A stretch of DNA of 12,784 nucleotides from assembly GCA_900752475.1 (NCBI GenBank), contig CAADVJ010000218.1, forward strand, positions 1 through 12,784, read 5' to 3'. The notes under the pieces were generated by a model that worked only from the letters and a program-made list of their open reading frames with translations, made no database searches and had not been told where the DNA came from. Positions within the stretch are counted from its first letter, which is position 1, and the number at the start of each line of letters is the position of its first letter. Of the stretch, positions 7,035 through 12,784 are shown one piece after another. Made by a program: the position numbers and the translations under genes. Source of the DNA: an uncultured Collinsella sp. (GTDB lineage Bacteria > Actinomycetota > Coriobacteriia > Coriobacteriales > Coriobacteriaceae).

Positions 7035-7754
7035 CTATCGCTTGGAGTTGACGCGGTAGTGGAAGATCTCAGGATGCGTGCGGGCGTGCGTGACCTCGAA
7101 CAAAATGCCATCCGAGGTGTATGACTGGCTCTCCATGACGGCGACACAGTTGTATTTGCCAAGGTCCAAGTAGCTGCAGTCCTCATCGTTGGCAAGCTCG
7201 ACGCTCACTGTACGGCGACTCGCCATCACCTTGACGCCGCGTTTGTGCTCCAGATAGTCGTAAATTGACTTTGCGGCGATCTCGGGCGTCAGACCCTTGG
7301 CGATCGACTCCAAAAAGTAACCATGGTCTACTTGGCGCGCATTGCCGTTAAGGCTTCGGACACGCACCACGCGAATCAACTCCTCGCCCACCTTAAAGCC
7401 CAGGCGACGAGAGAGCTGCTCGGTGCAAATCAAATGCTCAAAAGACTTAACGTCCGTCGATGCAACGGCATTGTTGCGCTTTGCAAATTCGCCAAACGAC
7501 TCAACTTCCTCGAGTGCGCCCAACATGTCGGTTTCGCCCTTAAGCCAAATAACGCGCACGCCCTTGCCGTGTATAGGCTGCACAAACATCTGATCGGCCA
7601 GCATGCTCAAGGCGCGTCGAACGGTATTGCGCGTGCAGCCAAACTCCGCGGTCAGCTCGGCTTCGGTCGGCAGCATCTCCTGAAACGCATAGGTCCCATT
7701 AATGATGCGCGAACGTATTTCTCGGTAGATTCCTTCGTATATCGCTTTTGGCAT
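7035..7754 (-). CDS. GntR-family transcriptional regulator, HutC/TreR-like
   Basis: A sugar-responsive DNA-binding repressor (or activator), 239 residues. Residues 1-70 form the winged helix-turn-helix, with LPTEAELTAEFGCTRNTVRR as the recognition region and a GKGVRV wing. Residues of about 95-235 are a UTRA effector domain. The stretch RVVRVRSLNGNARQVDHGYF resembles B. subtilis TreR, which senses trehalose-6-phosphate. The effector here may therefore be a phosphorylated disaccharide; this is inference. The ATG has a GAGGTG ribosome site 6 nt upstream. It is transcribed divergently from the PTS fusion and lies just upstream of the ABC operon. The TTGTTTAAAC element at 7809 may allow self-regulation. 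Confidence 0.9.
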   Translation of the reverse strand: MPKAIYEGIYREIRSRIINGTYAFQEMLPTEAELTAEFGCTRNTVRRALSMLADQMFVQPIHGKGVRVIWLKGETDMLGALEEVESFGEFAKRNNAVASTDVKSFEHLICTEQLSRRLGFKVGEELIRVVRVRSLNGNARQVDHGYFLESIAKGLTPEIAAKSIYDYLEHKRGVKVMASRRTVSVELANDEDCSYLDLGKYNCVAVMESQSYTSDGILFEVTHARTHPEIFHYRVNSKR

Positions 7755-7808
7755 TGTTTCACCTCTACATTATTTATTTCCGGCTAGGCACGATAGCATT
7801 TCTTAAAG

Positions 7809-7820
7809 TTGTTTAAACCG
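7809..7820. promoter_or_regulatory. Candidate operator before the regulator gene
   Basis: TTGTTTAAACCG shares its first ten bases exactly with the element at 7931 and holds the palindrome GTTTAAAC. On the - strand it lies near where the -35 region of a weak regulator promoter would fall (TATCGT candidate -10 with upstream TGC). This position would suit autoregulation. Confidence 0.45.
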
Positions 7821-7844
7821 AATATCGGTAAAGCGACAGGATTT

Positions 7845-7858
7845 AACCGTTGACGGTT
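7845..7858. promoter_or_regulatory. Palindrome between the regulator and PTS genes
   Basis: AACCGT-TG-ACGGTT is a perfect 6+2+6 inverted repeat, flanked asymmetrically by GACAG (7835-7839) and CTGTC (7860-7864). It does not match the TTGTTTAAAC motif, so it may be a site for a different protein or a small cruciform. Nothing in the window identifies the binder. Confidence 0.4.
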
Positions 7859-7917
7859 TCTGTCATGCCCAAATCGGTTTCGCTCAAAACTGCCGGTACG
7901 ACAATCGTCTGGTCCTC

Positions 7918-7942
7918 TACAATGAATCCATTGTTTAAACGT
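7918..7942 (+). promoter_or_regulatory. Candidate -10 box and overlapping operator of the PTS gene
   Basis: TACAAT at 7918-7923 matches the -10 consensus at five of six positions. The -35 region is poor. TTGTTTAAAC at 7931-7940 would then cover the transcription start, a usual place for a repressor. A GGAAGG ribosome site (7972-7977) follows, 6 nt before the ATG. Confidence 0.45.
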
Positions 7943-7983
7943 TTCCCCACGCGCAACGCGCCTCGATATTCGGAAGGCAGAAC

Positions 7984-10434
7984 ATGCTGCAAAAAATCCA
8001 ACGCTTTGGCGGGGCAATGTTCGCGCCCGCCATGCTGTTTTCTATATCAGGCCTCATGGTCGGCGTCTCCGCTCTCGCAACGACTGCGGACATCGTCGGC
8101 GATCTCGCCGTATACGGAACCCCTTGGTACGCTTTTTGGACCATCATCCAGCGCGGCTCGTGGACGGTCTTTAAACGCCTCCCGCTCCTTTTTGCCGTAG
8201 CGCTGCCCATCGGTCTTGCCCAAAAACAACCGGCTCGTTGCTGCCTCGAGGCTCTCGTCGCCTATTTTGCCTACTGCTTCTTTTTGAGCGAGATCATTAA
8301 GCTGAGCGGAGACAATCTTGGACTTAAGTACCCGTCGTCTTTGACCTCCGCTAGCGGCATCACCATCATCGACGGCATCAAGACGCTCGACACCGGCATT
8401 ATCGGCCCGCTGGCGGTATCGGCAACCGTCGTCGCCATCCATGACCGCTTCTACGATGCCAAGGTTCCCGATTGGCTCGGCACCTTCTCGGGCTCCTCGC
8501 TGGTCTACCTCATCAGCTTTTTTGCCGTGTTTGCCCTTGCCGCTATCTCGGCCGCCATCGTGCCCTCCGTATACGCTGTGACCGAAACGCTGCGCCATGC
8601 ACTTACGAGCGTCGGCCCCTTTGGCGTGGGCATCTTTGTGCTTTTGGAGCGAGCGCTCGAGCCCATGGGGCTGCACCACCTGCTCTACATGCCGATCTAC
8701 TACGACAACCTGGTCATTAACGACGGCATCTACGCCACGTGGAGCAGCTTGCTCCCCATCCTCTCCCATAGCACGCGCCCCCTTAATGAACTTGCGCCGT
8801 GGGCCGGTTTTACCGCCACCGGCTGGGTCAAGCTCTTTGGCCTTCCCGCCATCGCAGCCGCGTTCTACTCCACCGCAAAACCAGAGCGCCGCGCCGGCCT
8901 TAAGGTCATCCTTTTGCCCGCCATCGTCGCCTCGGTGGTTTGCGGCGTTACCGAGCCACTCGAGTTTCTCTTTATGTTCACCCACCCCGGGCTCTTTTTG
9001 CTCTACGCCGTCTTATCGTCTTGCCTTGCCACAACCATGAATCTCTTTGGCATCGTCGGCATCTTCTCGGGCGGCCTGATGGAGATGGCAGCCTTCAACT
9101 TTATTCCGCTCATGCGCACGCATGCCGGTGCCTATCTTTTGGCGCTCGGTATCGGCCTTGCCTTTAGCCTCATCTTTTTTGTTAGTTTTCGAGCACTCAT
9201 CTTGGTCTATGACCTTAAGACGCCGGGCCGCGAGGATCATGTTGCCAATCGCGCGGCAATCGATCGTTTAACGGAAAGCGGCTTTGCCAAAGAGCAATCT
9301 CCCAATGACGAAGTCAATAGTCGATCCGATCAAGATCACGTCCTCGCTGAGCGGGTAATTCAGCTTTTAGGTGGCGTTGGCAATATTGTGGGCGCAACCA
9401 ACTGTGCCACGCGCCTGCGCGTCGAGGTCGCAGACCCTTCCATCGTTGCAGATAACGCGTCGTTTGTCGCGGTGGGCGCCAAGGGCCTCATCATTACGGA
9501 CAAGACCGCCCAGGTGATCATCGGCATCTCCGTTCCCCGCGTTAAAGAGCATTTTGACCAGATCATGGGCCTCGAGCCGGGATTTGTGCCCACCACCTCG
9601 GCCTCCCCTGCCGCCAGCGCAGCCCATAAGCGCGGCGATATCTGCTTCTTCGATATCGACGGAACGCTCGCCTGGCAAGACCCTCGAGCGGCACAAGAGC
9701 TTCCCGAGAGCGAGCGTGACCTGTCCCCCTATCCCAACGAGGCGGTCTCGCAGGCCATCCGCGATTTCGTTGCAAATGGCAACATGGCCTTTATCTGCAC
9801 AGGACGCACCCTCAGCTGCATCCATCCTAAGCTGCTCGAGCTGCCGTGGACGGGCGTCGTGTGTCTCGCGGGCGGTTACGCCGAACTCGAGGGACGCATT
9901 GTGCGAAATGCAGCCATAAACCCTGGTCTGCTACAGCGCCTCGCCCCCTATCTCGAGCAATCGGGTGAGGTCATTCGCTTTGAGGGCATCGATCGCGTGG
10001 TGCGCATGAGTGCAGATGCCCCCGAGACGTACGGATACGCACGCACCGTGGGCGACGCCGTCACGCAACTTGAGAACTACAACGCCTATAAAATTCTTAT
10101 GTCCACACCACTTGCCAACCGCATCGCCCAAGATGAAGAGCTTGGACCTCTACTCTGTTTCAACGAGCTCGAGCTCGAGGTCACAGAAATCTCGCCTCGT
10201 GAGTGCACCAAACGGGCCGGAATCAGTGCCGTGCTTGACGCCCTGGGGCCAGATCACGGCACCGTGTACGGCATTGGCGACGCGAGCAACGACATCGCCC
10301 TCATGGAGGCAGTCGATGTTGGCATCGCCATGGGCAACGCACCAGACTTCCTTAAGGAGAAGGCAGACTACGTAACCGATTCTATCGACCACGACGGCGT
10401 CGTCACCGCGCTCGAACACTTTGGGCTTATCTAG
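7984..10434 (+). CDS. PTS EIICB (alpha-glucoside/glucose family) fused to a Cof-type HAD phosphatase
   Basis: A single 816-residue frame joins three domains. Residues 1-412 are a membrane EIIC of the glucose superfamily; the start MLQKIQRFGGAMF and the GVTEPLEF motif (321-328) resemble GlvC/MalX-type alpha-glucoside permeases. Residues 452-528 are an EIIB domain with the phosphocysteine Cys474 in TNCATRLR. After an Ala/Ser/Pro-rich linker (531-550), residues 551-816 form a HAD-IIB (Cof-like) phosphatase. Its motifs are intact: DIDGT (Asp557, Asp559), Thr606 in CTGRT, Lys743, and GDASND (Asp766, Asp770). EIIC/EIIB would import and phosphorylate a sugar. The phosphatase end, presumably cytoplasmic, could then dephosphorylate the product or another phosphosugar. 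No EIIA domain is present. GGAAGG precedes the ATG. It is divergent from the TreR-like regulator. Substrate and coupling are inferred. Confidence 0.93.
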   Translation: MLQKIQRFGGAMFAPAMLFSISGLMVGVSALATTADIVGDLAVYGTPWYAFWTIIQRGSWTVFKRLPLLFAVALPIGLAQKQPARCCLEALVAYFAYCFFLSEIIKLSGDNLGLKYPSSLTSASGITIIDGIKTLDTGIIGPLAVSATVVAIHDRFYDAKVPDWLGTFSGSSLVYLISFFAVFALAAISAAIVPSVYAVTETLRHALTSVGPFGVGIFVLLERALEPMGLHHLLYMPIYYDNLVINDGIYATWSSLLPILSHSTRPLNELAPWAGFTATGWVKLFGLPAIAAAFYSTAKPERRAGLKVILLPAIVASVVCGVTEPLEFLFMFTHPGLFLLYAVLSSCLATTMNLFGIVGIFSGGLMEMAAFNFIPLMRTHAGAYLLALGIGLAFSLIFFVSFRALILVYDLKTPGREDHVANRAAIDRLTESGFAKEQSPNDEVNSRSDQDHVLAERVIQLLGGVGNIVGATNCATRLRVEVADPSIVADNASFVAVGAKGLIITDKTAQVIIGISVPRVKEHFDQIMGLEPGFVPTTSASPAASAAHKRGDICFFDIDGTLAWQDPRAAQELPESERDLSPYPNEAVSQAIRDFVANGNMAFICTGRTLSCIHPKLLELPWTGVVCLAGGYAELEGRIVRNAAINPGLLQRLAPYLEQSGEVIRFEGIDRVVRMSADAPETYGYARTVGDAVTQLENYNAYKILMSTPLANRIAQDEELGPLLCFNELELEVTEISPRECTKRAGISAVLDALGPDHGTVYGIGDASNDIALMEAVDVGIAMGNAPDFLKEKADYVTDSIDHDGVVTALEHFGLI

Positions 10435-10550
10435 CCGAGCCCCTTGCCGCGTTTGCGGCCGTAAGACTCAATCGTCTTCAACCGCCGCGCTCGACGCCCT
10501 AATGTGGCAATATGTTGTCTGCATAATGCAACGATGCGACCTAAGAAAGA

Positions 10551-11576
10551 ATGCGAGAACCTGTGTCCAGTCCGTTTACCAGCTTTTTAGCCCAGCACTT
10601 TGACCAGATCAACGACTATCTGGCCACATTCTTTGACGGACAGGCGACCTCTGCCGATATCGAGCGCTACCTGTATACCCCGCTTTCGGCATTTACGGCC
10701 AATGCAGGCAAGCGCCACCGCCCGCTCATCTGCATGCTCGCCGCCACCGCAGTGGGCGGCAGCTTTGAGAGCGCCCGCAGCGCCGCGGCGGCCATCGAGC
10801 ATTTCCAGTCGGGTGCGCTTATCCATGATGACATCGCCGATAACGGCCAGCTGCGCCGTGGCAAGCCCTGCATGCACCTCACCGAGGGCACGGGGCTTGC
10901 TATCAACTGCGGCGACCTGGCACTTACCATGGTCACCAAGACGGTTCTCGACGACCCCACGCTTGAGGCAGACGTAAAGTTGCGCGTACTCCACGAGCTC
11001 ACCGAGATGATCGTCCGCACCATCGAGGGTCAGGCGCTCGACCTGGGTTGGGTCCGTGACGGGCGCTTTGACATCTCGGTCGACGATTACCTGGACATGG
11101 CAACGCACAAGACCGCGTATTACAGCGGAGCCACGCCGCTTGCCGCCGGGGCCATCATTGGCGGAGGCAGCGAACAGCAGGTCGAGGCACTGCGCGCCTT
11201 TGGCCTGCACACCGGACTTGCCTTCCAGATCCAAGATGATCTGCTCAACTTGATCGGTACCAAGGAGGCCGCCAACAAGGACTTCCGTACCGACATCACC
11301 GAGGGCAAGCGCACGCTTGTCGCCGTACACGCCCTGTCTGATGAGCGCTATCACGACGAGATCGAAGCGATCCTCTCCTCGGACACCGAGGACCCCGCGC
11401 AGCTCGCGCGCGCCGTGGAAATCTTCCAGGAGACCGGCTCTATCGATTACGCCCACGCCTACGCGCTGGACCTGACCGCCAAAGCCAAGGCCGCCATCGA
11501 GGACGTTTCGCTCGACCCGCATGCACGCGAACTGTTCCTCTCCATGGCAGATTTCTTTGTGGAGCGACTCAACTAG
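10551..11576 (+). CDS. Trans-polyprenyl diphosphate synthase
   Basis: Condenses isopentenyl diphosphate with allylic diphosphates to make a longer prenyl chain, for quinones or undecaprenyl-type carriers (341 residues, cytoplasmic, Mg-dependent). The first aspartate-rich motif is DDIAD at 93-97, followed by RRGKP. The second is DDLLN at 229-233, preceded by FQIQ and followed by EGKRT. The third position of the second motif is Asn rather than Asp, as in some GGPP-type synthases. Small residues (Gly, Ala) stand 5 and 4 positions before the first motif, which would not block chain growth, so a medium or long product is possible (inference). The ATG at 10551 has only a weak AAGAAAG in front; a GTG at 10563 is an alternative. 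It lies 116 nt after the PTS fusion, with no clear terminator between. CATAAT at 10522-10527 may be its -10 box. Confidence 0.92.
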   Translation: MREPVSSPFTSFLAQHFDQINDYLATFFDGQATSADIERYLYTPLSAFTANAGKRHRPLICMLAATAVGGSFESARSAAAAIEHFQSGALIHDDIADNGQLRRGKPCMHLTEGTGLAINCGDLALTMVTKTVLDDPTLEADVKLRVLHELTEMIVRTIEGQALDLGWVRDGRFDISVDDYLDMATHKTAYYSGATPLAAGAIIGGGSEQQVEALRAFGLHTGLAFQIQDDLLNLIGTKEAANKDFRTDITEGKRTLVAVHALSDERYHDEIEAILSSDTEDPAQLARAVEIFQETGSIDYAHAYALDLTAKAKAAIEDVSLDPHARELFLSMADFFVERLN

Positions 11577-11618
11577 CGGGGGTTGCAAAACCTGTCGGCA
11601 GCGCATTTGGGTACAAGT

Positions 11619-11627
11619 TGCTACACT
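11619..11627 (+). promoter_or_regulatory. Possible extended -10 promoter for the peptidoglycan-binding protein gene
   Basis: TG-C-TACACT (TG at 11619-11620, hexamer 11622-11627) fits an extended -10 pattern with four of six consensus bases. No good -35 is seen. It would give a leader of about 80 nt before the ATG at 11715. Confidence 0.28.
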
Positions 11628-11714
11628 GTTGAATGTATGTTTATGCATCCCTTTGCGTCGTCTATCCGACAGGCGCTCAAATAGTACGAATGATACGCCG
11701 AAAGGGGTTCGTTC

Positions 11715-12620
11715 ATGGAACCTATTACAACGGGCATGCAGGGAGCAGCCGTCGAGGACGTGCAGTCTCGTCTCCTGCAGCTCGGCTACACGATTGATGC
11801 CACCGAGGTCGCCGACAAGCACTTTGGTGCCACCACCGAGCAGGCCGTTAGCACCTTTAGGCTCGACAGCGGTCTTGCCGCCGGCCACGCCGTTGACATC
11901 CCCTGCTGGAGTGCCCTGGTCGACGCCTCGTATAAGCTGGGCGACCGCACCCTCTACCTGCGTATGCCCAATTTCCATGGCGCCGACGTGCAGGCCCTGC
12001 AGAAGGCGCTCAACGTTTTGGGCTTTGCCTGCGGCGAGGACGATGGCTACTTTGGCCCTCACACCGAAGCGGCCCTTCAGCAGTTCCAGGAAAACGTCGG
12101 TCTGTTTGCCGACGGTATGGCTTTCCAGGATACCTACGCCTATATCAACCGCCTGCACCACGTGTGGGAGGGTAAGCCTTCGGTGACCGAGGCCGAATCG
12201 CGCATCGGCTTTGCCCGCGCGGCCAACGTACTCGAGCGTTTCCAGATTGCCGTCATTGGCGAGGACCCTATCGCACGCAGCGTAGCATCGCGTATGTGGA
12301 ACATCGCCACGGCGACGACCGACAACAGCGGTATGATGCTTTGCGACTCCGAGGTCCCGACCGACGTTGACCTGGTGCTCGAGATCGCAAGCGACGAGCT
12401 GCCCGCCGACGCCGCTCCGCGCGCCACGATTGCCCTCGCCGAGTGCCACAACCTGGCCCAGCGCATCCGCACCGCCAATGTTGCCGCGCAGCAAAAGCCG
12501 GTACGCATCCGCATTGAGCTCACCGGCATGACGCGCTACAACGGCACCTTCACTGCCAGCGACGCCCAGACGCTCGCGGTACGCCTGCTCGATGGCGTTT
12601 GCGATGCCCTCGCAGATTAG
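11715..12620 (+). CDS. Protein with two peptidoglycan-binding (PG_binding_1) domains
   Basis: A 301-residue protein. Residues of about 6-68 form one peptidoglycan-binding domain (GAAVEDVQSRLLQLGY...). Residues 80-148 form a clearer second one (GADVQALQKALNVLGF, DGYFGPHTEAALQQFQ, GLFADG). The C-terminal 150 residues are not recognised. They end in an alternating hydrophobic region and a DAQTLAVRLLDGVCDAL helix. No signal peptide, lipobox or membrane segment is visible, so the protein looks cytoplasmic. The double domain resembles that of actinobacterial CwlM, but the zinc-binding DPGHGG block of an active amidase is absent. It could be a regulator or structural cell-wall protein; this is inference. 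AAAGGGG lies 7 nt before the ATG. Confidence 0.85.
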   Translation: MEPITTGMQGAAVEDVQSRLLQLGYTIDATEVADKHFGATTEQAVSTFRLDSGLAAGHAVDIPCWSALVDASYKLGDRTLYLRMPNFHGADVQALQKALNVLGFACGEDDGYFGPHTEAALQQFQENVGLFADGMAFQDTYAYINRLHHVWEGKPSVTEAESRIGFARAANVLERFQIAVIGEDPIARSVASRMWNIATATTDNSGMMLCDSEVPTDVDLVLEIASDELPADAAPRATIALAECHNLAQRIRTANVAAQQKPVRIRIELTGMTRYNGTFTASDAQTLAVRLLDGVCDALAD

Positions 12621-12627
12621 GTAAACT
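12599..12627 (+). promoter_or_regulatory. Possible promoter of the tRNA gene
   Basis: TTGCGA (12599-12604) and TAAACT (12622-12627) are 17 bp apart, each matching consensus at four of six positions. The pair overlaps the end of the preceding coding region and stands 30 bp before the tRNA. Confidence 0.35.
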
Positions 12628-12657
12628 AGACGAGTTGCTTTTGTGCAACACCCATAC

Positions 12658-12729
12658 TGGGACGTAGTTCAACGGTAGAACTCCGGTTTTTGGTGCCGGC
12701 TGGTGGGGGGTCGAATCCCTCCGTCCCCA
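12658..12729 (+). tRNA. trnQ: tRNA-Gln (anticodon UUG), with irregular positions
   Basis: A full cloverleaf can be drawn. The D-stem is GTTC/GAAC. The anticodon stem CCGGT/GCCGG (12683-12687 with 12695-12699) encloses the loop TTTTGGT, with anticodon TTG at 12690-12692. The variable loop has five bases and the T-stem is GGGGG/CCCTC with one wobble. The acceptor stem pairs positions 2-7, but position 1 is T opposite C72. The T-loop reads GTCGAAT, with G where T54 is almost universal. The 3' end reads A-CCC, so CCA is not fully encoded and would need to be added. Decodes CAA. Confidence 0.85.
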
Positions 12730-12784
12730 CCCTTAAAATTGAGCCGCCCTGGGCCCTAACCGCCCCCGGCGCCTTCTTGTGGGC

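Noticed and set aside
10435..10500. Terminator after the PTS fusion gene
   Set aside because: Only 4-5 bp stems (CCGC/GCGG and AAGAC/GTCTT) without a T-run are present, so no terminator is called.
11226..11264. Loss of function in the polyprenyl synthase because the second motif is DDLLN
   Set aside because: Asn at that position occurs in active GGPP-type synthases, and the surrounding FQIQ and EGKRT blocks are intact.
10587..12494. 635-codon open frame on the - strand across the polyprenyl synthase and peptidoglycan-binding genes
   Set aside because: It runs antisense to two well-supported genes and across their intergenic gap. Its composition is what high-GC coding strands produce in mirror frames, and no family motif is seen.

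Overview
The window looks like chromosomal DNA from a high-GC, gut-type actinobacterium. Its protein style best fits Coriobacteriia, and Collinsella in particular. That placement rests on family resemblance and codon use read by eye, not on a database search. Most of the window concerns uptake and use of alpha-glucosides or alpha-glucans. The right end holds an isoprenoid gene, a cell-wall-binding protein and a tRNA.

Layout, left to right: (1) 1-1826, the 3' three quarters of a glycogen/maltodextrin phosphorylase on the + strand, closed by a strong terminator. (2) 1926-2223, a non-coding convergent gap holding four 57-nt inverted-repeat units at an 80-81 bp period. These give eight identical 9-mers (TGTTACAGA or its complement) in strictly alternating orientation about every 40 bp. 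(3) 2248-6728, on the - strand, a complete CUT1-type sugar ABC importer in the order binding protein, permease, permease, ATPase, with a terminator behind it. (4) 7035-7754, on the - strand, a GntR-family (HutC/TreR-like, UTRA domain) regulator with its own terminator. (5) 7984-10434, on the + strand and divergent from the regulator, an unusual 816-residue fusion of a PTS EIIC domain, an EIIB domain and a Cof-type HAD phosphatase. (6) 10551-11576, a trans-polyprenyl diphosphate synthase. (7) 11715-12620, a protein with two peptidoglycan-binding domains and an unrecognised C-terminal domain. (8) 12658-12729, a tRNA-Gln(UUG) with several non-canonical positions.

How the parts may work together (inference): the TreR-like regulator sits between the ABC operon and the PTS fusion. 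Related 10-12 bp palindromes (TTGTTTAAAC core, two of them full TTGT...ACAA) occur in the regulator/PTS intergenic region and upstream of the ABC operon. One regulator probably controls both uptake routes. The PTS route would deliver a phosphorylated glucoside. No phospho-alpha-glucosidase and no EIIA are visible. The fused HAD domain could remove the phosphate and release free sugar to phosphorylases such as the one at the left end. This would be an import-coupled dephosphorylation device, and it is the most interesting hypothesis in the window.
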